37,665 nt of DNA from Candidatus Izemoplasma sp. (GCA_007117835.1 SKFU01000008.1:1-37665); one strand, 5' to 3'; positions 26,134 to 35,111 are shown, counted from the first letter of the stretch. Notes: generated from the sequence alone by a model not told the origin. Numbers and translations: made by a program.

Positions 26134-26594
26134 TGAATCATAACATGTATATGCACGAAGCGCTTTTAGAAGCTAGAAAAGCATTAAAGAAAAAAGAAGT
26201 ACCCATTGGCGCAGTAATTGTGAAGGATAACGAGATCATTGCACGTGCACATAATTTACGAGAAACATTGCAAATGACTACTGCACACGCAGAAGTGTTA
26301 GCAATCGAAAAAGCGTGTAAAAAACTCAAAAGTTGGCGCTTAGAAGGGTGTACTTTATACGTTACAGTAGAACCATGCCCCATGTGTTCAGGAACAATCA
26401 TCCAGTCTAGAATATCACAAGTAGTTTATGGCGCTACTGATTCTAAGAATGGGTGTCATCACTCAGCGATTAGACTATTTGAAGGTAAGTTCAATCATAA
26501 TGTTAGCGTAATAAAAGGCATTGAATCGGATCAAGCAAGTCTACTTCTGAAAAATTTCTTTCTTACTTTACGAAATAGTCGAAATGATGTATGA
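26133..26594 (+). CDS. tadA: tRNA-specific adenosine deaminase
   Basis: A 153-residue enzyme that deaminates A34 to inosine in tRNA-Arg(ACG). The zinc/catalytic motifs are HAE (52-54) and PCPMC (81-85). It has the usual length. ATG 26133 overlaps the tdk stop codon (TGATG) with AAAGG 9 bases upstream; a TTG three bases earlier is a less likely start. The SRP RNA gene follows directly, as in Bacillus, and its promoter lies inside the end of tadA. Confidence 0.95.
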   Translation: MNHNMYMHEALLEARKALKKKEVPIGAVIVKDNEIIARAHNLRETLQMTTAHAEVLAIEKACKKLKSWRLEGCTLYVTVEPCPMCSGTIIQSRISQVVYGATDSKNGCHHSAIRLFEGKFNHNVSVIKGIESDQASLLLKNFFLTLRNSRNDV

Positions 26595-26595
26595 T
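26567..26595 (+). promoter_or_regulatory. Promoter for the SRP RNA, inside the tadA end
   Basis: TTTACG (26567-26572), 17 bases, TATGAT (26590-26595), overlapping the last codons of tadA. The predicted start near 26602 falls just before the 5' strand of the SRP RNA helix. Confidence 0.7.
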
Positions 26596-26605
26596 TACCA
26601 TAACG

Positions 26606-26716
26606 ACCTCTTATTGAGCATCTCCATTCAATGAACAGGCATGAACCAGGTCAGATCGGGAACGAAGCAGCCTTAAGTGTATTGTTTATGTGGGTGGAGA
26701 TGCTCGATAAGAGGTT
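26606..26716 (+). ncRNA. ffs: Signal recognition particle RNA, small bacterial type
   Basis: About 111 nt. The conserved Ffh-binding hairpin is present at about 26648-26672 (GGTCAG, then GGAA tetraloop, then GAAGCAGCC). The 5' and 3' ends pair over about 20 bp: 26607-26626 with 26695-26714, one G-T pair. Four T residues after the helix let it act as its own terminator. It lacks the Alu domain of the 270-nt Bacillus scRNA and thus is of the short E. coli/mollicute type. The closing pair of the tetraloop is G-C instead of C-G, a compensated swap. The tadA neighbour is the usual Firmicutes position. Confidence 0.95.
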
Positions 26717-26736
26717 TTATATACTAGGAGAATACG

Positions 26737-27516
26737 ATGAGAAAAAAAATAATCTTTATGGATTTGGATGGAACCATAATTGACCATTCGATCAACGCAG
26801 TGCCTAAAAATACATTAAAAACGATTCAACATTTAAAAGCACAAGGGCATACACTAGTGATTGCTACAGGGAGACCGCCTTGTCTATTTTACGATATCGA
26901 TCAAACACTTAACATCGACACATACATTGCGGCTAATGGTAGATATGTCAAATATAAAGGCAAAGAAATATATGCCGACTACATTGATTCATTAATAATG
27001 AATCGATTTGTTACTGATATGATTGAACAAAAAATCGAGGTTGGATTTGAGGCGGTTAATGTTTACGCCATTCATGAAATATTAACTGACTTACCTCGAA
27101 AATTTAGTGAATACTACCATTTAGACATGCCAGTAGAAATAGAAAATTTCCATTTATATAACAAAGTACTACAAATGGTTATCTTTTATGATAAAAAAGA
27201 CTATACACACATTAGCAAAAAATACCCAATGCTTGAACTTAACATTTCGTGCCCTTATGGTATTGATATTAACAATAGGGGTGGCATGAAAGAAGTTGGC
27301 ATGGGAAAAATATTAAACATACTAGACTTTGAAAAAGAAGATGTTATAGCAATTGGTGATGGTTTTAATGATATTAGTATGATTGAAGCCGCAGGATTTG
27401 GCATTGCCATGGGGAATGGCTGTCAACCGCTTAAAGACAAAGCAGATTATATTACGGATAACTGTTCACATGACGGGTTTTACAAAGCGTTTAAACATCT
27501 TGGTATGATAAAATAA
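26737..27516 (+). CDS. HAD-superfamily Cof-type sugar or nucleotide phosphatase
   Basis: A 259-residue HAD hydrolase of the Cof subfamily (IIB cap). Motif I is MDLDGTIIDHS with the nucleophile Asp, motif II is IATGRP, motif III is the Lys in GGMKEVGMG, and motif IV is IGDGFNDISMI. Members dephosphorylate sugar phosphates, flavin or PLP intermediates, and the substrate cannot be read from sequence. CTAGGAG precedes the ATG, 20 bases after the SRP RNA. In many Firmicutes dnaX takes this place. A strong terminator overlaps its stop. Confidence 0.92.
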   Translation: MRKKIIFMDLDGTIIDHSINAVPKNTLKTIQHLKAQGHTLVIATGRPPCLFYDIDQTLNIDTYIAANGRYVKYKGKEIYADYIDSLIMNRFVTDMIEQKIEVGFEAVNVYAIHEILTDLPRKFSEYYHLDMPVEIENFHLYNKVLQMVIFYDKKDYTHISKKYPMLELNISCPYGIDINNRGGMKEVGMGKILNILDFEKEDVIAIGDGFNDISMIEAAGFGIAMGNGCQPLKDKADYITDNCSHDGFYKAFKHLGMIK

Positions 27517-27540
27517 AAATCACTTGCGTGATTTTTATTT
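27511..27540. terminator. Bidirectional terminator after the HAD gene and the histidine kinase
   Basis: AAATAAAAATCAC (27511-27523) pairs perfectly with GTGATTTTTATTT (27528-27540), loop TTGC. It overlaps the HAD gene's stop codon and lies 4 bases from the end of the convergent kinase gene. Confidence 0.9.
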
Positions 27541-27544
27541 TTAC

Positions 27545-29266
27545 TTACAAAGTCTTTAAAGGTGCAATAATGTAAGCTTTAACACCATTCTTTACATTAA
27601 CAAGGCCATATTCAAAATTATGGGCTTTCAAAACCTCACTGACTAAATATAGACCTATTCCAGAACCTTTAGAACTCATGCGCTGATCACCTTCGTGTTC
27701 AACGCGATAAAAAGGCATCCAAAGATTTTCTAAATGAACTTCAGAAAGTTCTGCTCCGTGATTAATAACTTCAATATGAACTTTTGATTTTACCTGAAAA
27801 ACATTAAGCTCAATGGATTCAGACTCTTTAGTATATTTAATTGCATTGGTCATAAAATTAGATAAAACCCGTTGAATTAGTTTTCTATCCGCTTCAATAA
27901 GTAAACCGTCTTCAATATTAAAATTGAGTTTAAACTTATATTTTTTTACTAGAGGACTAAAATCATTAGGAATCGAAAAGACCAACTTTGATATATTGAT
28001 TACCTCTAAATCCAATTGAGAGTCTTTACTATCAAGGCGATAGATTTGCAATAAATCTTGGATCATTAAAGAGGATTTATTGATTTCAGCAAGGATGTTA
28101 TTGAACTCTTCAGCGATACTATCTTCGTTGACGACGCCATCAAGGACACCTTGTATTGTAACTTGAATTATCATCAACGGTGTTTTTAACTCATGTGAAA
28201 TAGAAGACACTAATTGTTTTTTAAGGTTTACTTGCTCACTTTGATTTTCATAAAGAGACATTAATTCTTGGTTTTTTTGGTTTAGGTTGTTAAGCGCAGT
28301 TTTCAGGTTGCTCGATATTAAATTAATGCTTTTTGATAGCGATGATGCTTCACGACTTTTATATTCGAGGGCTTCAATATCAAAATTAAGGTTAGATATT
28401 TCCCGAGCCACACGTTCTATTTTTTTAATGGGTTTTGATGCAACTGTGCCAATGCGAAAACTCCATAACAGGATAACTATTAACGCGGTCAAGTAAACAT
28501 AGTTTTGGTAATTTGATAGTGTAGCGACAATATTATCCGTATTTTGTATAGGAACAATAGTTAAAACATAGTTTTGATTTAATCGATTAACATAGACCAT
28601 TAAATCAATCGGACCATCTTGAGAACGATATCGCCAGCCATCGTTGTAAACATGATTGGCTAAAAAAGAATCAGACAGTCGATTTGATTCAATTTGGACA
28701 CGCTGATATTGAGAGAATAAGTAATTTAAATGATTGGGTTTATTGATTGATACAACACGACCACTTAAACTAATGCAATCATTTTCGCAAACTTGAGTAA
28801 ACAAAACTGCGTCATTTAATACTAACGAAGTAAAAAAATAGTAATCACCATCTAGCGGCTTAACTACGCCACTCAACGAATCATAGAGAATCAAATTCAG
28901 TTTTTGATTAAGCACGATATCGTATAATAATAGCGTTTCATCACTTCTAACTTGAACTGTGTATTGCTTAGGGATGGAGTCGACAATCATGAAATCGCTG
29001 TTAAGGATAACAGATTTGGCATTGTTATTGACCGAAAAATCGTAAATTATGTCGTAATAAAAATTAGCGTTTTCTAAAGAATCGATATAATCATTAAGGC
29101 TGGAATCAAAAGATTGAATTTCACGATCGGTATAAAAACTCGGAAAAAACATAGTATTTAGAACAAGTTGTAGAACGAAAAAAGTTGTAAAAACAAACAC
29201 TATAATAATGGAAATTTGGGTTGTTAATGACTGTTTGTAATAAAAATTTTTAATTCGATTAATCAT
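27545..29266 (-). CDS. Two-component sensor histidine kinase
   Basis: A 573-residue membrane kinase. TM1 is at about 16-40, followed by an extracellular sensor region of roughly 210 residues with two cysteines (VCENDC). TM2 is at about 256-272, then a HAMP-like linker, a coiled coil (LNNLNQKNQELMSLYENQSE) and HisKA with phospho-acceptor His358 in SSISHELKTPL. HATPase boxes are NFMTNAIKYTKE (N) and SKGSGIGLYLVSEVL (G). The chosen ATG overlaps the regulator's stop by 8 bases; an upstream in-frame GTG lies deeper in the regulator gene. It pairs with the OmpR-type regulator. The signal sensed is unknown. Confidence 0.93.
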   Translation of the reverse strand: MINRIKNFYYKQSLTTQISIIIVFVFTTFFVLQLVLNTMFFPSFYTDREIQSFDSSLNDYIDSLENANFYYDIIYDFSVNNNAKSVILNSDFMIVDSIPKQYTVQVRSDETLLLYDIVLNQKLNLILYDSLSGVVKPLDGDYYFFTSLVLNDAVLFTQVCENDCISLSGRVVSINKPNHLNYLFSQYQRVQIESNRLSDSFLANHVYNDGWRYRSQDGPIDLMVYVNRLNQNYVLTIVPIQNTDNIVATLSNYQNYVYLTALIVILLWSFRIGTVASKPIKKIERVAREISNLNFDIEALEYKSREASSLSKSINLISSNLKTALNNLNQKNQELMSLYENQSEQVNLKKQLVSSISHELKTPLMIIQVTIQGVLDGVVNEDSIAEEFNNILAEINKSSLMIQDLLQIYRLDSKDSQLDLEVINISKLVFSIPNDFSPLVKKYKFKLNFNIEDGLLIEADRKLIQRVLSNFMTNAIKYTKESESIELNVFQVKSKVHIEVINHGAELSEVHLENLWMPFYRVEHEGDQRMSSKGSGIGLYLVSEVLKAHNFEYGLVNVKNGVKAYIIAPLKTL

Positions 29267-29939
29267 AAGTCTCAAACCGATATCCAACACCAAAAATAGT
29301 CTTAATAAAGTCTGAATAGCTACCTAAGTGTTTTCTGATTTTTTTTACATACGTATCTACAATACGATCTTCAACAAAGACATCAAATCCCCAAATTTCA
29401 TCCAGCAAATGGTTACGAGAAAATACTTTCCCTTCATTCAATATAAAATAATGCAACAGTTCAAACTCTTTTTTAGATAACTCTAGTTCAACATTGTCTA
29501 AAAGAATTTTGTAACTTTCCATATCTACAGTGAGGTGATTCGTTTTAACTAAGGAGTTTTTAGATTTATCGCGGATAAGTCTATCGAGCATGTTTTGAGC
29601 TTTTGCAATCAAAACTTTTGGATTGAACGGTTTGGTAATATAGTCGTCAACTTTCAAAGAATATCCTTTTAAGATATCTTCTTCTTCTGAAAGTGCACTC
29701 ATCATAATAATTGGCACATCAGAATTTTCGCGTATTTTTACAGCAACATCCCAACCATTTAACTTAGGCATCATTATGTCTAAACAGACTAAGTCAAATG
29801 GTTTAGATTGAAAAATCTCTAATCCAGCTTGACCATCTAGAGCCGATTCAACTTCATAACCTGCTTTCGAAAAGTAATTTGAAATCATTCGGTTTATGGT
29901 CGGCTCATCTTCGATTACCAAAATATGCTTTTGACTCAT
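29259..29939 (-). CDS. OmpR/PhoB-family response regulator
   Basis: A 226-residue regulator. The receiver domain has the acidic pocket in VIEDEP (Asp11), phospho-acceptor Asp54 in CLDIMMPKLNGWDV and Lys103 in DDYITKPFNP. The C-terminal winged helix (about 130-225) shows LSKKEFELLHYF and DTYVKKIRKHLG followed by the GVGYRF wing. GGGGTGAT lies 3-4 bases before the ATG. It is translated just ahead of its kinase with overlapping ends. ATTATA at 29959-29964 may be its -10 on the minus strand, with a poor -35. The genes it controls are unknown. Confidence 0.94.
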   Translation of the reverse strand: MSQKHILVIEDEPTINRMISNYFSKAGYEVESALDGQAGLEIFQSKPFDLVCLDIMMPKLNGWDVAVKIRENSDVPIIMMSALSEEEDILKGYSLKVDDYITKPFNPKVLIAKAQNMLDRLIRDKSKNSLVKTNHLTVDMESYKILLDNVELELSKKEFELLHYFILNEGKVFSRNHLLDEIWGFDVFVEDRIVDTYVKKIRKHLGSYSDFIKTIFGVGYRFETYD

Positions 29940-29996
29940 AGTATCACCCCGTATACATATTATATATTATCCAACAAAAATATAAAAGTTAATCTA

Positions 29997-30025
29997 TTTA
30001 CTAATGGCCTGAATAGTAATAAAAT
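29997..30025 (+). promoter_or_regulatory. Promoter for mnmG
   Basis: TTTACT (29997-30002), 17 bases, TAAAAT (30020-30025). The start near 30032 leaves only about 14 bases before ATG 30046, with AGGTGA in between. Confidence 0.6.
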
Positions 30026-30045
30026 GATTACCATAGGTGATGAAA

Positions 30046-31902
30046 ATGTATGATGTTATAATTATTGGTGGCGGTCACGCTGGAAGCGAAGCCAGTTTAG
30101 CCTGTGCTAGAATGCAGAAAAAGACACTATTAATAACTGGAAATTTAAATCTTATTGCATCGATGCCTTGCAACCCATCGATAGGCGGTCCAGCTAAAGG
30201 TATTGTTGTAAGAGAAATTGATGCATTGGGTGGAGAAATGGCAAAAAACGCAGATGAAACACAAATTCAAATGCGTCTTTTAAATTATTCAAAAGGGCCT
30301 GCAGTAAGAGCACTAAGAGCACAATCAGATAAGCTAAGATATTCTCAACGCATGCGCAATGTTCTTTCAAGCGAAGAGCATTTAGATATAATAGAGAGCT
30401 ATGTTAATCAAGTTATCGTAGAAAAAAATACTGTTAAAGGTGTAATATTAGAAAATGGTCAAACTTACTTATCAAAATCAGTTATTATAACAACAGGAAC
30501 ATACCTAAATAGCAAAGTATTAATTGGGCACACACAAAAAAGTCTTGGTCCAGATCAACAAAAACCTTCTTTAGGATTAAGTCCACAACTTAAAGCACTG
30601 GGATTTAGTTTAATGAGATTGAAAACCGGGACACCACCAAGAGTTCATAGTGGGAGCATTGATTTCACAAAAACCGAAAGACATGATGGTGATCAGCACA
30701 TTAGACATTTTGAATTTTACTCCTCACATGCATATAGCATCAAAAAACAATATCCTTGCTATCTTACCTACACCAGTCCAAAAACACATCAAATTATTAA
30801 AGAAAATCTCAATAAATCAGCAATGTATAGTGGTGTGATCGAGGGTATAGGACCAAGGTATTGCCCATCTATTGAAGATAAGTTGGTACGCTTCCAAGAT
30901 AAAGAAAGGCATCAAATTTTTTTAGAACCCGAAAGTGAAAATTCAAGTGATATTTATATTCAAGGATTTTCAACATCAATGCCTCACGAGATACAAGAAG
31001 AAATGGTGAGAAGTCTTCCGGGATTAGAGTGTGCTGTTATAACTAAATATGCATACGCAATTGAGTATGATGCCATAGATTCTCGTCAACTATGGCCAAC
31101 ACTCGAAGCTAAAAATATTGAGAATCTATATTTTGCGGGTCAAATAAACGGAACTAGTGGTTATGAAGAGGCTGCAAGTCAAGGGCTTATAGCGGGTATT
31201 AATGCTGTATTGAAGCTCAATAATCAGCCACCACTTATTTTGAAAAGAAATGAAGCATACATTGGTGTTCTAATTGATGATTTAGTAACAAAGGGGACTC
31301 TTGAACCGTATAGATTATTAACATCCCGCGCTGAATATAGACTACTTTTAAGGCATGACAATGCCGATGAAAGGCTTATGCACATAGGGTATGGTATAGG
31401 TTTGGTTCACCGGGAAAAATATAACAAGTATCTACAAAAGAAGAAATTAGTAAATGATTTAAAAGTGCTTATGAGTTCTTATTACATATTTCCAACGATA
31501 AAAAGCAATCAAATATTGGCAACCCTGTCCTCGTCACAACTTCAGGATAAACAAAGTTTTTATAACCTTTTAAAAAGACCTGAAATAGAGGCAAAGCACT
31601 TGGAATTATTTAATACTGATGTTAATTATGATAAAGATATATTTGAGCAAGTTGAGATAGATATAAAATATGAAGGATATATTAACAAAGCTAAAAAACA
31701 AGTAGAAAAAATGATGAGACAAGAACACATAAAAATAGATCAAAGTATTGATTATAAAACCATCAACAATTTAGCAACTGAGGCAAAAGAAAAACTTGAT
31801 AGAATTAAACCATTAACACTCGGTCAAGCGGCAAGAATAAGCGGTGTTAACCCAAGTGACATCGCAATATTGAACGCGTACTTAAAAAGAAATAACCAAT
31901 AG
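30046..31902 (+). CDS. mnmG: tRNA uridine-5-carboxymethylaminomethyl modification enzyme MnmG
   Basis: A 618-residue FAD protein (GidA) that, with MnmE, modifies U34 of tRNAs reading NNA/NNG codons. The dinucleotide-binding motif IIIGGGHAGSEAS opens the protein. CNPSIGGPAKG, GTPPRVHSGSIDF and GTSGYEEAASQGLIAGINA are family signatures, and a helical C-terminal domain follows. AGGTGA 5 bases before ATG 30046 decides the start; GTG 30037 and ATG 30040 are in-frame alternatives overlapping the ribosome site. In Bacillus mnmE lies just upstream, but here a two-component system takes that place and mnmE is not in the window. rsmG follows as usual. Confidence 0.96.
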   Translation: MYDVIIIGGGHAGSEASLACARMQKKTLLITGNLNLIASMPCNPSIGGPAKGIVVREIDALGGEMAKNADETQIQMRLLNYSKGPAVRALRAQSDKLRYSQRMRNVLSSEEHLDIIESYVNQVIVEKNTVKGVILENGQTYLSKSVIITTGTYLNSKVLIGHTQKSLGPDQQKPSLGLSPQLKALGFSLMRLKTGTPPRVHSGSIDFTKTERHDGDQHIRHFEFYSSHAYSIKKQYPCYLTYTSPKTHQIIKENLNKSAMYSGVIEGIGPRYCPSIEDKLVRFQDKERHQIFLEPESENSSDIYIQGFSTSMPHEIQEEMVRSLPGLECAVITKYAYAIEYDAIDSRQLWPTLEAKNIENLYFAGQINGTSGYEEAASQGLIAGINAVLKLNNQPPLILKRNEAYIGVLIDDLVTKGTLEPYRLLTSRAEYRLLLRHDNADERLMHIGYGIGLVHREKYNKYLQKKKLVNDLKVLMSSYYIFPTIKSNQILATLSSSQLQDKQSFYNLLKRPEIEAKHLELFNTDVNYDKDIFEQVEIDIKYEGYINKAKKQVEKMMRQEHIKIDQSIDYKTINNLATEAKEKLDRIKPLTLGQAARISGVNPSDIAILNAYLKRNNQ

Positions 31903-31935
31903 ACCCAATTACTTATTAGGTTTATTGGTTATTTT
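31891..31935 (+). terminator. Intrinsic terminator overlapping the mnmG stop
   Basis: AATAACCAATAGACC (31891-31905) pairs with GGTTTATTGGTTATT (31919-31933) with one G-U pair, followed by only a short T run (31932-31935). It covers the mnmG stop codon (31900-31902). Termination may be partial. Confidence 0.65.
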
Positions 31936-31976
31936 AAAGAAAATAAATATATGTTAAAATGGTCTAAGGTGATAAT

Positions 31977-32666
31977 GTGGTTGAAAAGTTTGATAATTTA
32001 TTAAATACGTTAGGTTTAAAGCTTAGCCAAGAACAAAATCAACAGTTCGAGATTTATTATACATTGTTATTGGAATGGAACAAAAAAGTTAATTTGACCT
32101 CTATTGTAGATAAAGAAGATGTTTATTCAAAACATTTTTTTGACTCATTAACATTACTTAAAGCAGTGAAGTTTGATAATCAATCTATACTCGACGTCGG
32201 TAGTGGTGCAGGATTTCCTAGTATACCACTAAAAATAGTTTTTCCAGAGTTGAACATAAAGATTGTTGACTCATTAAAGAAACGCATTGATTTTCTTGAA
32301 CACTTAGCTAAGAAATTGAACATTCGAATCGAACTAATCCATGGAAGAATTGAAAATCAAACTGAGTTTGATCACTTTGATATTGTTACAGCAAGAGCAG
32401 TAGCAAGTTTGCCGATACTTTGCGAACTATGCTTGCCTTTTGTTAAAGTAAATGGATATTTTTTAGCTATGAAGTCATCCAAGGCAGACACAGAACTAAC
32501 TCAAAGTATCAAAGTAATTGAAATCCTCAATAGCAAATATGTAGAAACTATTAAGTTTAAGTTAGAAGCAGAGCAAAGAGCAATCATTAAAGTGATTAAA
32601 GAGGATTTAAACCCTCAAGGATATCCTAGAAAATACAATCAAATAAAAAATAAACCAATCGTTTAA
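31977..32666 (+). CDS. rsmG: 16S rRNA (guanine527-N7)-methyltransferase
   Basis: A 229-residue SAM-dependent methyltransferase (GidB) acting on G527 of 16S rRNA. The SAM site is ILDVGSGAGFPSIPLKI, and VTARAVASLPILCELCLPF and FLAMKSSK are further family motifs. The start is GTG 31977 with AAGGTGA 4 bases upstream; an ATG two bases earlier is out of frame. TGT-TAAAAT (31952-31960) may be an extended -10. It keeps its usual place between mnmG and the chromosome-partition genes. Confidence 0.95.
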   Translation: MVEKFDNLLNTLGLKLSQEQNQQFEIYYTLLLEWNKKVNLTSIVDKEDVYSKHFFDSLTLLKAVKFDNQSILDVGSGAGFPSIPLKIVFPELNIKIVDSLKKRIDFLEHLAKKLNIRIELIHGRIENQTEFDHFDIVTARAVASLPILCELCLPFVKVNGYFLAMKSSKADTELTQSIKVIEILNSKYVETIKFKLEAEQRAIIKVIKEDLNPQGYPRKYNQIKNKPIV

Positions 32667-32684
32667 TTTAAGGGTGATCTCTAC

Positions 32685-33893
32685 ATGGACAGAAACGGTC
32701 ATACTTTGCAAGGGCATTCTCAAAAAAGAATCAATGATTACAGTGAAAAAATCGAGTTGTCTCACTTGAAAAGAAAAACGTTATATGTTAACGCTATTTT
32801 GACGTTGTTTATATTTCCAGTGTTGTATCTATTGAACTTAATTGGTGCATCATTGGGTTTAATCTTTATTTACAGCGCTATGTTCCTATTCGTTATTATT
32901 GTCAATATTGCTTTTTACACATATAAAGATCATTTTAATAATTTAAAAATTTCAATGTACATAACTATTCTTGGAATATACATAATTATTACAAGTTTAA
33001 TGATAGATATTGTTGCACCTAGTATATTTACATTACTCTTTTTTGCTTATGCGCTTGTTTATCTTTACCAAGACAAACAAGCAGCAATACTGAATAATTT
33101 GCTTTTGTTTGCATTAGGAAGCATGTTGATACTATTTTATCCTGAATCATTTAACATTACGACAAATCAAACAGGGAACATTATATATTTAATAACTTTT
33201 CTAGCAATTTTTGTTATTTTACTTATGTTATCATCAAGTGTTATCATTAATAGAAGGATTCACTTTTATCGAAAGGTGGCTCAAATTAAAGAAGAAGAGC
33301 TTAAAACAATTGATTTATTATTTGACTTACAAAAAAAACGTGATGGAAATCAATTGGATGACGAAAAGTATTATAAACAACTTAGTCAATTCACAGAAGC
33401 ATTATCAAAACGCATTGGTATTGACAATGTCTTTGAAGAAAAAATAGATTTTCTAAAAGCCTTAAAATCTGAGAGAAAAAATAAAATCAGGTCAATTAAT
33501 CAATCATATAGCGAAACTGATATCAATGAACTATTGCAACTTGCTTTAGATAAAAAACACAATCAAATCTCTTACACTTTGTTTAAGGCTAGCCAAAGCA
33601 ACCATATTGAAATTGAGAGTAGTGAAGTCTACTCTGAAAAAAAATCGCCATCAATGAGGAGTATAGGGGATTCACGAGAGACAAAAGTAGTGCTTTTTGC
33701 CATTCTGTATATTTTGGCAAGAACTGATAGATACTTAGTAGAAAGTATGTCTAACGAAAAGTTTATGAAATTACTAACAGAATCAGATTTTCATCAACTT
33801 ATTGAGCCAAAGATTTTGAAGATTTACTTAGAAAACTACGAGGTTTTTGACAAGATATTTAGTGAAGCCTTTGAGGATAAGGTGACACTATGA
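32685..33893 (+). CDS. Six-TM membrane protein with degenerate HD-GYP-like C-terminus (first tandem copy)
   Basis: A 402-residue protein of unknown role. About six TM helices span residues 32-186 (32-52, 55-77, 88-108, 111-127, 135-152, 166-186). The rest is cytoplasmic. Residues 330-390 (SRETKVVLFAILYILARTDR, then SMSNEKFMKLL, EPKILKIYLENYEVF) follow the end of HD-GYP domains, where the usual text is arIvavADvyDAltsdRpY, sheeAleil and FDPeiVeaFl. The HD dyad, HHE and GYP motifs are missing, so phosphodiesterase activity is unlikely. The next gene is a paralogue with an ATGA overlap. Both sit between rsmG and parA, where Bacillus has noc. AAGGGTGAT precedes the ATG. The HD-GYP link is my inference. 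Confidence 0.85.
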   Translation: MDRNGHTLQGHSQKRINDYSEKIELSHLKRKTLYVNAILTLFIFPVLYLLNLIGASLGLIFIYSAMFLFVIIVNIAFYTYKDHFNNLKISMYITILGIYIIITSLMIDIVAPSIFTLLFFAYALVYLYQDKQAAILNNLLLFALGSMLILFYPESFNITTNQTGNIIYLITFLAIFVILLMLSSSVIINRRIHFYRKVAQIKEEELKTIDLLFDLQKKRDGNQLDDEKYYKQLSQFTEALSKRIGIDNVFEEKIDFLKALKSERKNKIRSINQSYSETDINELLQLALDKKHNQISYTLFKASQSNHIEIESSEVYSEKKSPSMRSIGDSRETKVVLFAILYILARTDRYLVESMSNEKFMKLLTESDFHQLIEPKILKIYLENYEVFDKIFSEAFEDKVTL

Positions 33894-35068
33894 GAGAACT
33901 ATTTTATAAAATTAAAAATAGTGAGTTGTTATCCCAAGCAGAGGTTCTAAGACTAAAAGTTACAGTAGTTTTGATATTTTTATTTATCTTTGGACTCTTA
34001 ACAATACCTACAAGTATCTTTGAAAAACTATCCATTAATATAATAGTTTTTGTACCACTTTCATTCCTTTTATTATATGTTTTTACTCTTTTGTTTCTAA
34101 TAGGGAACAAGGTAAGGTTAGCAATGCATTTAAGTATTTATAATTTCATTGGATTAACCGTATATTATGTTGGAGGGTCAAGTGAACTATATGGGTATCT
34201 AGTTATATTCATTACTTTGACAATCATTATCTTCTATCAAGATATTTATACATATTTAATCTATGGTGGTATTGTAACCCTTTACGGTATTTACTATTTA
34301 TCTTTAAACATGGATGTTATGAGTGGAATGGGTATTATTAATTCGAGTGTGTCTCTCTCCATTTATCAGTTTAGTTTAGCGGGTTTCTACATTGTTTTTC
34401 TAATTCATTTTATACTTGCCGAAAGTTTTTACGAAAGTTTAAATAAGGAAAACCTTATAAGCGAGAAATACATTCAAAGATATACAGATATAATTTTAAA
34501 GTTAGATGCAGAAATTGAAGATAACCAAAATGAAGTGTATAATGATACTCAGTTAGAAAACGCTTTAAAAGGAATAAGTAAGTTTATTTATTCTTTTTGG
34601 GAAGATGATAGCTCAAAAATAGAAGAAGTAGTGGAGTTTTATCAATTTTTACACACACAAGATATTGCGAAAATACGAAATAGTAACGTTTTAACAGGAA
34701 CAACAAAACAGTATATACAGGAGTTAGAAAAGTATCTTTTATACAAAAATAACCACTTAGCTTATCTATACTTCAAACTAGTTTCAAACAAACAGCTTTA
34801 TGAAAGTTCCCAGATTAATAAATACTATGATAATATCTCTGATGTTTTTATCTCGCAAAGCAATAAAATATTTGCATTAGCTATTACTTACCTGTTTTTC
34901 GCACAAGAAAAAACACAGCTCGATAAATGGGGGAGGTTTAATGAGCGGTTAATGCATGAAGAAATTACCGAACTTATTAAATCAAAAAGATTTAGAAAAT
35001 TCGTGAATTTTGAAGAGGTAAATTTTTACTTAAATAACATTGATTTGTTTGAAAGGTATTTAAGATAA
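33890..35068 (+). CDS. Six-TM membrane protein with degenerate HD-GYP-like C-terminus (second tandem copy)
   Basis: A 392-residue paralogue of the preceding gene. About six TM helices lie in residues 20-180, and both proteins share an (F/L)YQD stretch after the fourth helix. In the cytoplasmic part FLHTQDIAKI (253-262) resembles the LLHDIGKI core of HD-GYP domains with an insertion. SNKIFALAITYLFFAQEKTQ (324-343), MHEEITELIKS and VNFEEVNFYL match the domain's end. HHE and GYP are absent, so the domain is probably inactive and may bind a nucleotide or protein. Start and stop of the pair overlap (ATGA) with AAGGTGA upstream, so the two products are likely made together. parA follows after 43 bases. 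Confidence 0.85.
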   Translation: MRELFYKIKNSELLSQAEVLRLKVTVVLIFLFIFGLLTIPTSIFEKLSINIIVFVPLSFLLLYVFTLLFLIGNKVRLAMHLSIYNFIGLTVYYVGGSSELYGYLVIFITLTIIIFYQDIYTYLIYGGIVTLYGIYYLSLNMDVMSGMGIINSSVSLSIYQFSLAGFYIVFLIHFILAESFYESLNKENLISEKYIQRYTDIILKLDAEIEDNQNEVYNDTQLENALKGISKFIYSFWEDDSSKIEEVVEFYQFLHTQDIAKIRNSNVLTGTTKQYIQELEKYLLYKNNHLAYLYFKLVSNKQLYESSQINKYYDNISDVFISQSNKIFALAITYLFFAQEKTQLDKWGRFNERLMHEEITELIKSKRFRKFVNFEEVNFYLNNIDLFERYLR

Positions 35069-35111
35069 CACTCTGTTTCATAATCAGCTATTAAATTTAA
35101 CGAGGTGTATT

